Shown: positions 1 through 14,140 of the stretch, in pieces
Layout of the letters: each line of letters begins with the position of its first letter
Numbering within the stretch: the stretch's first letter is position 1
Assembly (NCBI GenBank): GCA_028554645.1
Contig: JAQOOI010000076.1
Coordinates: forward strand, 1,240,001-1,304,000
Length of the DNA: 64,000 bases
DNA from: Omphalotus guepiniiformis
Lineage: Eukaryota; Basidiomycota; Agaricomycetes; Agaricales; Omphalotaceae
Direction: 5' to 3'
The notes under the pieces: model-generated
Database searches by the model: none
What the model was told of the DNA's origin: nothing
What the model saw: the letters and a program-made list of their open reading frames with translations, nothing else
Program-made: the position numbers and the translations under genes

Positions 1-1337
1 AACGGTGTACATCCGGCTGCGTAATGTTGTGTTGTCAGGAATACAAAAATGTTTAGCGTACAAGTGAGGGTGAATAGGGACAATCATACCTACATGTTAT
101 TATAAAAAGACCAGGCACCACAGGCTGTAAATAAGCATTTGTCGGAATGTTCCAAGACGTGGACCAGCCTGTTCGTCGTGGGGGAGTATCGTGGCCTCGG
201 TGAGTACACCATGAAAAAAGTCGCCGGTCGCCCGAGAGACGAGCAAGTGAGCCAGTTCTCACAGAACCCAACCCGCAGTTTAGCATCCAAGCCTGAGGTT
301 GCTCGAAAGAGGTGGCTACAATAATATGATAATTTTGATCTAGTAGATTGCAATTTACGTTCAATAAAGGTGTCTGCGGCTGACGTTTAGCTGAATTTAT
401 ACTGACATACGACGGGGCTTTTCTGTCAACCGTGGCCGTAATCGCGGACATTTGATATATTGTAACGTATTGAGTTACGCCATGGGTGAGAATGCGCAGA
501 AAGGTGAGAAAAGGGATCCAGGAAAACAATTGCTATGAAGACTTTGTTGTTTGAACTTAAACTCGAACCCGAGTTTTATGATAGTTTTATGTAGTTGGGA
601 TCCAGAAAGGAAGCCAACGTTCGAACCTTGGATGTCCGCCGCAATTCGTACGAGAGTGAACGTTTCGGTTCGTACGGTTGTAGTGAGCCAAGGACGTCCC
701 AGACAGTAGATTCCGGCGAAAGCTCGCGACCATACTTAATGAAGAGATAGCAGGCGTTGCAGATCAGCGTCACAGTGGTTGTATACGTTGATAGGTTCAT
801 CGAAGAAGGCCTAGACATCCGAGTCCAGCCTGAGCACTAAAGCTGATTTTAGCCAGCCTTCCGTGTCAAATCCTCGATTCGACTCTCGCGACAAGCGGAA
901 AACACCGTAGATGGGAGACATGAATAAGTTGGGACCAGAAGAAGAGGTGAATTTTGGTTAGAGCGAGTAATCTAACGCTCTTTAGGCGTCGAGGCGGCTC
1001 TACGTTGTTCGGAAGTGATGTACGTTATGAAGAAAGAGGCTAGTAGATGCGACAAAAGGTTGTATTTGGACCATGAATGCATGAAGTGTTCGGTGACGTT
1101 CGGTTTGAAAAGTGTCAAGTGAGCGCTTATTTTAGGGTAGACGCTTGTATGGCGCTTATTTTTCCTTGTTCATTTCCTTGATATTTCAAACTCAACGCTC
1201 AATCCTTCGAATGGGCCAGCGCAGGTCGACGCATGAGGTGACTAGTCTGTTGATTCTCCCAAGCTACGATACTCAACGTCTCTATCGCCATTTCTTGCAA
1301 CCAAACGGACGTGATGCAAACGAATGAGAAGTCTCAT
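1..1337. other. No gene recognised (left edge)
   Basis: Only short open frames occur on either strand, none with a recognisable motif or a convincing spliced continuation. I see no tRNA-like fold, tandem repeat or transposon end. Confidence 0.5.
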
Positions 1338-1450
1338 GTGCTCGAAAAAACTCAAAGGTCTTCGGGTGACAGGCAATGACGATGAGGTCGGAAGTGCTTT
1401 ATTCATACAGGAAAGAACCCCGATGAATGTGGGACTCACACCAGCTTTGG
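1338..1450 (+). pseudogene. Gene fragment X, copy 1
   Basis: This short stretch encodes a peptide with the core VTGNDDEVG...NVGLTP. A clearly related stretch lies on the opposite strand at 51328-51440 (AGDGDDIG...KNVGLVP), and the two also match at nucleotide level, each opening with GTGCTCGAAA. The parent family is not recognised. No complete gene model can be built around either copy; the open frame here runs on to 1686 without a clear partner exon. It lies about 1.4 kb upstream of the small secreted protein gene, the same order as in the second copy, which is why I treat it as the outer marker of a duplicated block. It could instead be one exon of a functional gene I failed to assemble. 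Confidence 0.4.
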
Positions 1451-1686
1451 GTCAATCTCTCGCTTTCATTCACCATCTCTATCTCCGTTACAATCTACCA
1501 AAGATGTCTGTCTTTGAAGCCTTCTACAATGCAAGATATCCAAATGTCAAACTTGAAGTGCCCAATTCTTCTGGTTCGCTCATCAGTCCGTGGTATGCTC
1601 TAGTCATCCCAAGTCTGACTTTCGGATCGTATCAGGGAATCTTCCGCACAGCCGTATTTGCGCCGTCTGGTAATGATATACAGTAA

Positions 1687-2805
1687 GTCCCAGATCTCGT
1701 TCTTTTTGACCAACTGACTCTCAGAAGTCCTTGGTAACAGGTGTGTTTATCCCTGGAGAAGGCCTGAAGACCGTCTCGGTTTCACGGACATGCGGACGGA
1801 CGCGTACAGTTGAATACCAGGAGCGGAAAACAACCGTGGATTTAATGGTCTAATATATGTTAATCCATGAAGATGAACGGCGGGCCGGACTCTTTTACTA
1901 GTGAATGTCACAGGTGCTTCCCTAACTGCGCGTCATTGGCTGGGTGAGCTGACATGGAGAATTATTCTGTTAGGAAACACATTTGCCTATAGGAATAGAC
2001 GAAGGTGTTGCTCTAGGAATGTCTGTGAATGTCCCAATACCGAGAGGATCTCACAACTGTCACTCGGCAGCCAAAACCTCTATCGCTGTTGTTATTCAAG
2101 ATTCAAGTTATGATCTCAAAGTGTTCCTTCCGCATACTTACTCCAAATGAATACAATGCATGTCCATTCAATGTCTCGTGCCTGCACATGTCTCTGAACT
2201 ACTCGAGTTTGAATCAGCATGGAAGGACGATGGCAGGCGATGATAATGACATACAAATAGAAATTCACAAGGCAGAACACTGAAGGATGTAGGACTCGTA
2301 CCACTCGGGGCACACATTTACACCATTTCTATTCCCGTTGCACATCGGCCTGTCAAGACTGACAACAAAGGACACCCGTACACCGATTTAAATTTTGGTT
2401 TGAATTTTATGAATTTCCATACTATCATTCAAGTTTGACTTGCCGATCAAACCTCCAAAGTACTACGGCAATACTACTAGCAGAAAAAAACACCAGGATG
2501 CCGGACGTATCTTATTGAAGAACTTCTCCTATGACATTCAAAACTAGTTCTAAGAGAGGTCATGGAAGTCACGGAGGTAACAAACTTCTCAACCTCTGAT
2601 ACCTCTGCTAATACATACATTGTTTGAAACCCAGTGGCTGAGAACGGTATTCTAATTGATATGAACAACAAACTTTGAAGGCTATTCCTGCGATTCTGCC
2701 TGCTGTCTGTCATGAACTGCAAGCCTAATTCAGTAGCGTGTATGCACTAAGTTCTACACCGATGTACGTGGAGCCTGCACAGAATTCTACATGGCCCCGT
2801 TCAGG
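1687..2805. other. Intergenic, no gene recognised
   Basis: Short frames only. The last part is the promoter region of the downstream small secreted protein gene. Confidence 0.45.
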
Positions 2806-2814
2806 TATAAAAGG
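2806..2814 (+). promoter_or_regulatory. TATA box of the small secreted protein gene
   Basis: TATAAAAGG lies 67 nt before the start codon. The same TATAAAAGGACT motif, followed by a shared TTGTCAGTTGCAAAG stretch, precedes the second copy of this gene, so the core promoter was duplicated with the coding sequence. Confidence 0.6.
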
Positions 2815-2872
2815 ACTCCAAGTTCCTCGTCAAGATTGTCAGTTGCAAAGCTACTACTGCATTCATTGAATC

Positions 2873-3346
2873 ATGTTTATCAGCAAACTCGCTCTTGTAT
2901 GTCGCGATCTTTCCCTGGTCAATGATCAGCACAATGTAACTAACATTATTTCTCTAGCTCGCTACTCCCCTTGTGTCGCTCACCGGTGTGCTGGCGACTT
3001 CTGTCTGGGTCCGCAGCTTCGCCTCTGAGCCTGTCGAGTGCAGCATCACCGCCAATGGAGGTTCCGGTGGTGATACTAGTTGGTTCACGCTTCCCGCCAA
3101 TTATGATGATCCCAACTTGAGCCACTGGGCTCGCACGGGCTGGCAGACCATTACATTCCGAAGCAGCAATGCCACTAACACTCAGAGTGGATATTACAAG
3201 GAATTCGATCAGGGCAGTACCTATGTGACGTTCTTTGACTTTGGTTGCGACGGAACTGCTTTCACTAACGAACAGCCGGCGCAATGTAAGTTTCCAGACA
3301 TTTCGTGACTTTTGCATTGCCGACTGAATTCATCCTTGTTGTAGGA
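2873..3346 (+). CDS. Small secreted protein, copy 1 (unknown family)
   Basis: Exons are 2873-2896, 2958-3285 and 3345-3346, giving 117 aa. The first exon and the start of the second encode a hydrophobic leader ending near LTGVLATS, a good signal peptide. The mature part carries VWVRSFASEPVECS, WFTLPANYD, GWQT and FFDFGCDG motifs that are conserved in the paralogue at 49694-50102, with few Cys. The function is not recognised; such small beta-rich proteins are common in Agaricomycetes. The last intron (GTAAGT donor, TGTAG acceptor) falls inside the stop codon: T at 3285 and GA at 3345-3346. Without splicing, the frame would add seven residues and stop at 3308. Copy 2 has the same split stop, which supports the model. 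Confidence 0.75.
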
Positions 3347-3849
3347 ATCAACGATGCTTGGGCTTCAAAGGCCAGATAGCACACCTCAGTTATATACCAA
3401 ATCCAATATATGATATGTTGTTCTGAATCTGGATTCACTGCTGTAAGTTTTGCGACGAACTACACTTTGAGTCTGTGATATATACATGCTTGATACTCCT
3501 ATGTCGACCGACCCTTAAGTACGAGTGACTAAGCAACGCACACTGATTCGGCATCGGTCCGAGGTACTGAAGACGCATGGTGCAGTTCCTTTTCCTTTTC
3601 TATCCTTCCTCTCTGTTGCATGCTTCTTGCTCTCACACAATATAAGAAGGTTAGCCTTGAATCACTTGTGCTACTGAGTGGATATCGTATCAAGTCTTGT
3701 GCAACGTGCGCCATATTCAAATGTAGCGGTCAAGCACCGAGCAACAGCGAGTTCGTGAATGCATGTGGTACATGCTCAAAGTTTATTCTATTTAGTATCT
3801 AGACCATTCTTCTTGACTCCGTACCATCATCTGCTGTGATCTGTCGACT

Positions 3850-5885
3850 ATGACCTCCTCTAATGGTCTGTTATGCTTTACGAACTGTTTTCTACCTCAG
3901 GAAGATGGTACTATGATTCAGAAGGACTTGTGGATAGATGAACGTCGCGGTGTTATCCTAGATTCCCAGGTAGGCGCCCGTTTTCCCGGTGGAGATCCGA
4001 TTTCTGAACGTCTGCTTCAGAAAACCTTTTACCTGCAAAGACACAGGCCTGACAGAGTCATTGACCTTGGTGGCAAGATTCTCAGGTGAGTGTTATGTAG
4101 TGCTTGCTAGGATGTGCTGATAGTCTTCATTAGCCCCGGTCTGATTGATACACAGATCAACGGAGCCTACGGGTTTGATTTTTCTGTATTCGATGGCGAC
4201 GAGGAAGCATATAAGACCGGTATGCAAACGGTCGCGGAAAAGATAGTTGAGACCGGCGTAACTTCGTAAATACTTGGTTTACCCACGTTTTGCTTGTGGC
4301 TTACTTTGACCCTTTAGATTGGTGCCTACTATCATAGTAATTCTCCCTTCGTTTGTCCAAATGGCCAGTTCTGACTTTACAGATTGATTAGACTCAAGAG
4401 CGATCTATCTATCCGAGCATTCTTCGATTGCTCCGTCCGTTTTCCACTGCAAATTCTGCTACACTTCTTGGCTGGCATGCAGAAGGTCCTTTTATCGACA
4501 TGGCCAAACGGGGTGCTCACGCGCCTTCCTTCCTGACGACTGCTCCGAAAGGATTTGCTTCCTTTGAGGAGCTATACGGCGCCGAGAATCTCGTCGACGG
4601 AGAGGATTGGCTCATGTCCGGAGGGTCTGAAGTCGGAGTGCGTATCATAACTGCAGCTCCTGAAGTTGCGGGTGTCATGAGCGCACTACAAGAACTGACT
4701 CAGAGAGGTGTCGTGTTCTCTATTGGCCACAGGTATGACAGTATTATACTGAGTTTGAAGATGATACGGTATTAAACGAGTCACAGTATTGCTACTTCAG
4801 ATATTGCGGCAGCAGCTGTCAAGCACGGCGCCCGTCTCATTACCCACCTATTCAACGCGATGCCACAGTTGCACCATCGTGATCCTTCAATCATTGGCCT
4901 TCTCGGAGCATCCCCGCACCTGGCCTCTTTCTTCTCTCCTATCACCACCAAGACACTTTTCAATCCCGGAAGTGGGACATCCAATCCAGTATCCCCCGCT
5001 CTATCTCCTGCTTCGCCTATAAGCCGTGCTACCAGCCGGTTTGTAGGTCCCAAGTCTCCTGTTGGGTCCGAGGCTCTCGATGATCTCGAGACTCCCCCGC
5101 AGACACCCGTGTTTGCTGCTAATCGCAGCAAAGCGGTTCTCGGCAACAAGGAAAGCATCGGCCGTTTGCAGCTGGATGAGTCGCAGTCTTCGAATTCTAC
5201 TGAATTTGTGAGACCTTTCTATGAACTGATCGTGGATGGAATTCATTCTCATCCCAACTCTGTCCGAGTAAGTCCTACATTTGGTATTCCATCACCAACT
5301 GTATTGATAATTCTATATCCAAGCTGGCGTATTCTGCCTTTCCAGAAGGGTGCATTTTGATCACTGACGGTGAAATATTCGCTTTTCCCCGGAAATTAAG
5401 TTAACTCATGTCTTTCCCGATCCAGCGATGAAGATTCTTGATCCTAGTCTTCGCGACGGTGTTCATGAATGGCGTGATGGAAAGCGCTTTGTGAAAGAGG
5501 GCGACAAACTTTATCTCGAGGGAACGGACACACTCGCGGGAAGGTACGGTGGTCGATCTTCGCAGCTGTAATTTGGGGCGCTAATATTCACCTTGAAGTG
5601 TTGTGACACTCGACAAGTGTGTACGCAATTTCACTCGTTTCACCGGCTCTACCCTAGCGGAAGCTATCAAGTGCGCTACCTATAATCCCGCAAAGTAAGT
5701 ATTGTTTCGTCACTTATGTATGTCCAATCTGACGTGATGAAACCTTCTGAAGGTGCTTGGGTATCGAACACAAGAAGGGGACTTTGCGCCCTGGTGCTGA
5801 TGCCGACCTTGTGGTGCTAGACCACCAAGGAGTAGTCCAGAGCACCTGGGTCAAAGGGAAGGAAGTTTGGACCAGGCAAATCTAA
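3850..5885 (+). CDS. nagA: N-acetylglucosamine-6-phosphate deacetylase
   Basis: The enzyme removes acetate from GlcNAc-6-P, giving glucosamine-6-P in cytosolic chitin and amino-sugar catabolism. There are nine exons: 3850-4085, 4134-4265, 4318-4336, 4392-4732, 4787-5267, 5324-5369, 5426-5543, 5599-5694 and 5753-5885 (533 aa). Family motifs appear in order: SPGLIDTQINGAYG, GWHAEGPF (about residue 158), SIGHR/S, HLFNAMPQLHHRDP, DGIHSHPNSVRLAY, ILITDAM with the catalytic Asp, and the C-terminal LRPGADADLVVLD. A Ser/Pro-rich insert of roughly 95 residues (about 286-380) separates GLLGAS from FYELIVDGIHSHP, which makes the protein longer than the bacterial enzyme of about 380-400 aa. All introns are GT-AG. 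A truncated, decayed copy lies at 48724-49110 on the other strand. Confidence 0.93.
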
Positions 5886-6232
5886 AGAGACTCTTGACTG
5901 ATAGCTGTCTTCTTGTGTTCTAAAGTTGGATAAGTATGTAAGTAGCAAATCTAAGAACATGTTGAAGGAACTTGTCATGTTTGGGCCAGACACTGGGTCC
6001 CGAGAAGACCCGGACTTTCCGTAAAGTTCCGGGTATGATGGATTTGATCTCTCACGGGCAAAAATATCGGAGTGCCAGCGGGGAGAGTAGGCCTGGAGTA
6101 GGCTGGAGTAGATTACCCTGCAGACTCGTAACCTCTTTTTTTTCACTTCTTTTCTTAGACTCAGAATCCTCTTAGATTTCTTCGGTATTTATTACTAGAC
6201 AAAACTACTACTTACTCCTCAACAAACAAGCC
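5886..6232. other. Intergenic: nagA 3' end and F-box promoter
   Basis: A pyrimidine-rich stretch and an AT-rich TATTTATTACTAG element precede the next start codon. No gene is seen. Confidence 0.5.
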
Positions 6233-7177
6233 ATGTCCACTTTAACTCTCACTCAAATCCAGACACGTCCTCGCAGATTCTCTTTATCTCTCGTATCAGC
6301 TCGTCTTCCTCCTTTGCTTGACCTGCCAGCAGAGCTTGTTCTTGACATATTAGAGCTCGCTCTCAAAGGGTCGAAACCGAGCACCCTTTCTGTCGTATCG
6401 AAAGCTGTCAGCAACTTCGTTGACATTATACTTTATCGTAACGTAATCCTACGCACAAAGGAAGCCATTACTCTCTTTCATCGGACCACCCTCTCGAAAT
6501 CTCCGGCGTTCTTTGCATCTCATGTAAAGAAATTGGTTGTCACATATGTCCCTAGGTTCCACAGCCTGCAATCGCAGCGTCTGTCGGAAATAGTACCTCT
6601 GTGCACTGGTCTTCGAGCGCTCGTGCTTCCATCTGGTCTCGGGATGGAATGCTTCGCGCTTTGTGATCGTCTGCCAGGGGATGGAAGCCTTCAAGAGCTT
6701 TCATTCCAGTCACACGACGGACTTGATTTACCGTCCTGCTACGGTGCCCGAAAGTACGGTGCCCAACGTGTATCTTCCGTCACACATCTGCGGGTCTGCG
6801 AGCCAGGTGAAACTGGGTGGATGTCACCGTCTCACATACTCTCGTCCTTCGGTACTCTCCCGCAATTGACACACCTCCAGCTCTCGCGCTCTATCAACGC
6901 CAATGAAGAAAACGACGCGATATTCATCGAGGACATCAAGTCAATTCTTCGGGATCGTCCTAGCATGAAGATGCTTGTGGTAACTGTTTTCCCCCAATCT
7001 TGGGCCCCATCTCAGGATGTTACTCAGAGTAGCATTTGGGAAATGCTGAGCGCGCTTGCAAAGGGAGAATCAAGGCTAGTTGTTCGAAACGGGGAGTTTG
7101 GTGATTGGGTTAAAGATTGCGAGGCCGGCAGATTATCTGTGGTTTCTCAACGTGATAGTTTCTGGAAGATGTCTTAG
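6233..7177 (+). CDS. F-box-like protein
   Basis: This is a single-exon gene of 314 aa. The N-terminal third holds an F-box-like motif, LLDLPAELVLDILELA followed by VSKAVSNFVDIILYRNV (about residues 28-75). Such motifs normally recruit Skp1 and place the protein in an SCF ubiquitin ligase as the substrate adaptor. The rest contains leucine-spaced segments (HLRVCEPGE, LTHLQLSRS) that resemble degenerate leucine-rich repeats, which would form the substrate side, but no partner can be inferred. F-box-like genes without introns are very common in Agaricomycetes. The start codon is the first ATG after the AT-rich promoter and is followed directly by a Thr/Ser/Arg-rich leader. Confidence 0.75.
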   Translation: MSTLTLTQIQTRPRRFSLSLVSARLPPLLDLPAELVLDILELALKGSKPSTLSVVSKAVSNFVDIILYRNVILRTKEAITLFHRTTLSKSPAFFASHVKKLVVTYVPRFHSLQSQRLSEIVPLCTGLRALVLPSGLGMECFALCDRLPGDGSLQELSFQSHDGLDLPSCYGARKYGAQRVSSVTHLRVCEPGETGWMSPSHILSSFGTLPQLTHLQLSRSINANEENDAIFIEDIKSILRDRPSMKMLVVTVFPQSWAPSQDVTQSSIWEMLSALAKGESRLVVRNGEFGDWVKDCEAGRLSVVSQRDSFWKMS

Positions 7178-8343
7178 ACTATGCTGTCGTGGTTCGAAAT
7201 ACGAAGCACGGTATCGCGATTGATTGATATAGTATGATATAGACTCTTATATGTACCGTATATTTTTTAGCTGGCCTCTAGAGTTTTTACACAGGGTTAT
7301 GCGAGTAATTTTCTATATACATTGATTGTAAATATCACGCCAGTGCATTCTGCCTAACCCTGAATGTGGTATACAGTTATCTTATCAACATCAGAGGCCC
7401 CGCGTTTTCCGATGTCGCAAAATATTAGACTCTTCACTAGACGACCGGGATGTTTCTGGCTGTATGCCACTGAGAAACTTTCCTCCCCAATTGACGATCA
7501 TGTTCAAAACGTGCGTCTCCAACAATCGTTGCGCTCTCGTCGTCGTATAGATTCAAGTTGACAGTCTTTGCGGTCGCTATATAGGAATACTTATGATGAA
7601 CTGACCATGCTGTAGTCAACCTGCTTGGTTACGCGATTGTCGAACCCCCTTCACTGTAACAGTTCCACAAGCCTCATAAGGCCCCATGATCTCATGATTC
7701 ATTGGCTGAAGGGAATCGTAATATGCACCATGAGTTTTGGAGGTTCACGTTTCGTCGGTTTGGATTCAAGTATGAAGCGATATCTCGGTCTTTTAGGGTA
7801 CCAGCACAAGCGATACTGCTTGCGCAAGAATGGTCTAACGGGGTCGGCCTATTTAGCGCTTGCAGAACCCAAAAGCTCAATGTTTGACCGGTATCGTTCT
7901 ATTGGGACCGAAATAATACTACCAAAGATGACGCTCTTCCATTGGATGCCATTGGATGTATCGTATCCAAGTTAATATTCCACACACTGGCACTTGGACC
8001 GGCAGAACCGTATGAGCATTTACTCGAAGAAGTTCCCAAAACTGTGGTTTACCCCTGGTGCCCATTGTCATATAACCCAGCAAAGAAAAGAGAAAGACAA
8101 TCTCAGGTCTTCCTCTCCTGTTCTTTCTACTTTCTTTTGTTTCTCTGAGGCTCATTAGCAGCCGTGTGTGTACGTTCCAAGTTTTGTTTTTTGCATATCA
8201 ATCTTTTGCAGCTCATGAACTTTATGCAGGTTGAACACCGATCATTTAATATTCCATTCCTTTATTAAGAGCTTCAGGAAGGCCCAATAGTAATTTGTTT
8301 TCGTCTAATCGACCGAAGATCAGTAACTGAAATTCTCATCAAA
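7178..8343. other. Intergenic; upstream exon(s) of the next gene may lie here
   Basis: Overlapping short frames at 7625-8155 run on both strands but show no family motif. The missing N-terminus of the membrane protein beginning in the next feature should lie in the last few hundred bases; I could not place its start codon. Confidence 0.4.
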
Positions 8344-9544
8344 GTGGTGAAAGTTATCAGGTCCTCCCGACATCCTTCTAGAGTTGTATCTAGAGACAGC
8401 GGAGACGAACATAGTTCTAATAGCGGGTCAAGCTCCAACTCCCAAGGAAATAGTGGCAGTAGTTCAACCTCAAGCTCGCAGGGAAGTAGCAGCAGTGGAT
8501 CCAACTCTCAAGGAAAGGGATCTAACAATGACTCGGACGACGACGACTCGGATGATGATTGCGACAAGTCCGAAAACTCGAGTAATAAACAACAGAATTG
8601 TTTCTTCTGCATCAACGACAACGATCCGCGAGTACATTACGACAGCGGTTGGAAACTCAGTCAGACTAACCAATGCGCTGAGACGACGCATAGTACGACC
8701 CGCTCCGGCTCCGTTGCCTCGCTTTCCTTCAACGGTAGGCGCTCGCGGCTATTTCAGCATTCGCGCTTTATTCACCACTTGACTCACAGGCAGCGGTATT
8801 GTAGTTTTCGGGATTGTTCCCGAAAGCAATACCACGAATCCACCTCCAACCACAGTGTATACGCTGGATACCTCCCTTCCATATGTCACTACTGAGCCGC
8901 GAGCATCCAAAGATGTTTCCATGCAGCCTTTGTTCGCAGCCTCGCAGTTATCGGATGACGAGCATACGTTGGTAATCAACGTCACGAACGTCACTGGGGC
9001 GCCTTTCACACTTGAATATTTCTTCATATTTCCCAAATCTAATCTCTCGCAAGACGCTGTTGGGAGTAGTCCTGCCTTCCCTGCGCCATCTGTTATCGGG
9101 GCCGGCTCGTCGAATAGCTCCTTGGCATCACCGAGCACGAGTCCTCTTCATGGCAGCGACGTAGTGAACGTATTGAAGATCATGACTGCCCTACTCGGAT
9201 CCTTCGTCGTACTGCTTACGTTCTTGGTTGGTTTTCTACTCTTTCGTTTGAAACGCAGAAGTAAGACCCAGCCATATCTCAATCCTTCGCCCCCCATTAG
9301 CTCCAAGAGAAGCAGTACGTTCTTGTTAATTATGCCTCCCTTACGCCCGTTTCATTCCAGCAAAATAACAGATACTATATTCACTTCGACGGAGTCTATT
9401 GAACGCAACCATCCTGCCGCAATGTGGTCAGATTACTCGCGCAGTTCCAGAACAGGGACATCGTATGTTTCTAGTGACCCTGTTCCTGTCTCTATCGTCG
9501 CTTCCCCTAAAGGGTCTTCACCGTCGGAAAAGTCGAATACTTAG
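8344..9544 (+). CDS. Ser/Asn/Gly-rich single-pass membrane protein (5' end unresolved)
   Basis: Two exons are clear: one ending at 8734 and one from 8790 to 9544 (GT-AG, phase 1). The N-terminal part is a low-complexity Ser/Gly/Asn stretch followed by an acidic Asp run. A beta-sandwich-like ectodomain follows, with INDNDPRVHYDSGW, SLSFNGSGIVVFG and DEHTLVINVTN, then a single membrane helix (TALLGSFVVLLTFLVGFLLF) and a basic, Ser-rich tail. This is the layout of a large Agaricomycete family of cell-surface proteins of unknown role. The frame is open upstream to 8269 without an ATG, so a short leader exon with the signal peptide is missing; 8344 is only the first plausible coding position. A GTACGT...CCAG segment in the tail could be an intron but would bring an early stop. 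Confidence 0.65.
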
Positions 9545-9938
9545 CGTTATCATTATTTGAGCTTCTGCTCATCCTCCAGGACATTTCAGCTTTGTATACT
9601 CTTTTTACCCCCGCTCGAGGATATGTGGAATCTGTACTCTTAGTGTATAACAGCCAGATTCTTGCAAGTAGGTTCGTAGTTGTAGCAGATGCTCATACAT
9701 TCCAGCTTCCCGTAGTCATCTCAATAGTTTGTATCTCAGTTCTCAAATGGTTCCCATAATAGCACACAAAGATCCAATACCGAAATGAATCCCCACGGAC
9801 GATATGTATTCCATTTGGACAAATGGTACAAGCTTACAATACAACAGAACAGTGAATTGGTATTCCAGAGCAAAGAAACCGAAGACGAAAAGGGGCATAA
9901 AAATAATAACTTCATGATCGTCCATCTAATTGTCGCAT
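9545..9938. other. Convergent 3' region
   Basis: The space lies between two tail-to-tail genes. It is AT-rich and holds only short frames. Transcript ends of both genes are expected here. Confidence 0.5.
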
Positions 9939-12142
<2,204 letters not shown>

Positions 12143-14140
12143 GGTTTAAAGAAGAAACGGAATGCCCAACGAACCAATGTAACGTAGAGAGAGAAGTCTA
12201 AGTAGAGGAAGGAAAGAGGAAACTGGATGGTCGTTTGTGCATCAAGTCACTTCAGGTATATATGCGTTTCAGACTTGCAATTTCCTTATTTTATTTATTT
12301 TCTCGCCTCGGTCCACAGCGGTCCATCTGGAACTGCCTGAGAATTAGCTGGCCAAATTTAAACGAGATCGAAGGGTTTCCGAGTCTTGAATTGATTCATG
12401 GCAACGTGCCTTGATCTCGCAATATAAAAACCACAAAACCCTATGAAACCGTTGTCTATGAAGCCACTACTCCCGGCGCTTCCAGTGACAGTTCGCGATG
12501 TATGAATACTACATACTGATGAACAGATGCGACGAATGCAGTGATTGGCCATAGCCATGGACATCTATAAAACCGGAAAAGCCTGATACTAGTTGTTTCC
12601 GGGGTACAGTACATAATTCGTAGAGGCTAGATCCTAGGCCCCAAGCCTCCAACTCAGACCTGCGGGGCGGAGTTGACGGACCTCAGTCGGAAGCTCTGCG
12701 TCTGATTGGATGGTCCCGTGGAGGTAATTACCCCACAAAATACAGAAATGTGGGGCAGGTTTTTTGAATGGGGAGATGAGTTACAATTTCGAGTACTCAT
12801 CGCAGAAACTAGAATTCAGTCGCTGGAGCAGCGTATTTTTGTTACAGAGTGTGTCGCAGTCATAAGAGACAGTTGCACCCACGATTACGGTAGCGGTGCT
12901 AAGACCGAGCCTCCCGCAATCATCATCGTGATATCCTACGTGAATCCTGCCCGATTTCACCCGCAACGAGTGAGAAATTCCTTGAAATATGTTCTCTGAC
13001 TCGATTGAATATCGAATCTGAATGTCTGGATAATCAGCTGGATGCGGAGGCGGCACGCCGCGACAACGCTTAAGGCCAACCCCCTAGGATGAACGGTAGC
13101 AGCTGACGAGAAGGGAGTAGTACACCTTTTCACGGTTTACAATGTGATTCAAGGTATAAAATCATGCAGGTACACCCTCTGGACCTAGGCCTGACCCTTC
13201 GTGAGGGTAGTAGCGAGTTTATGGAAAGGCGGATGAGATTGAGCAGATGCATAATGTTTGAAATTTCTGAAATTTTTGATCCAAAGATAATCGATAGGCG
13301 CCCAATATTAATTATTTAAGCGCGCAAGCACTTAGTGTGTAGACCGTTTAGCGCTCAGCGCTCAGATGTACTCAGTGCTTACTGAAGATGAAAACAAATT
13401 GTTTCATCCAACACTTTGTTGACTACATGATTCACCTCAAAGATTCTCCCGATACTACCTCAAAAGGTCCAAGCTGAAGGGACTTCAATGTCAAAGCTTT
13501 CACGCTCTGCATAGACTATGCAGCGACAAAATTCCAATTGACAGCGCACGTACACATACTTCTAACCACACTTGCATTCAAACAACATACTATACATAGT
13601 AATGATCATATGTGATCCACAAGCATGCATACATACAAGTCTGGCAAGAAAGTAAAAAAAGTCCCAAACGATAACGATACAGTAGAGTGCAATAATAACC
13701 AAGCAGTGCGAGAGAGCAATGAGCAATTAACTAGGAAAGCAAGCAGGAAAAGAGAGGGAGTGGCTTTTGGTATCAACGAGGATCCCAAGAGAGCAGAGGA
13801 GAACTGTGGCGAGACCGAGATTACTAGGAAGACGCCTGATTGTTCTGGAATCACCCGAATTCCAGACGATCTCTAGTACGAAACGCTCGGGGGCTTCCAG
13901 GCCTAGCCGAAAGTCTCTAACTGAGAGTGAGACGCTCAGTAGGTGGATAGGTTAATATGATAATTGTCGGAAGGTTGGGAGAGGGGTAACACGAGCGGAC
14001 ACGAAGATGGGGGATGATTAGCCGATGTAGAATGTCCCTAGAAAGCGGAGATACTTCAGCACTAAGTATCGAAACGATGAGTTTTTCCTATACTTACAAG
14101 CCTTAGTTTATAAACCGTGCATTAGCAAATTGCGAGAGGT
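12143..14140. other. Two-kb gap without a recognised gene
   Basis: The first 200 bases are the malic enzyme promoter. The rest has only short, overlapping frames in several phases with no recognisable motif or convincing splice chain. Mobile element ends and tandem repeats were not seen. Confidence 0.45.

Noticed and set aside
590..900. TTCGA-containing stretches resembling tRNA T-loops
   Set aside because: No matching acceptor, D or anticodon stems can be folded around them.
1324..1686. 120-codon frame considered as a whole gene
   Set aside because: Only the first third has a counterpart elsewhere in the window; the rest shows no family signal, so a full gene is not supported.
7625..8155. 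Overlapping frames on both strands between the F-box and Ser-rich membrane protein genes
   Set aside because: None carries a domain motif or consistent splice signals, and they overlap each other in several phases.
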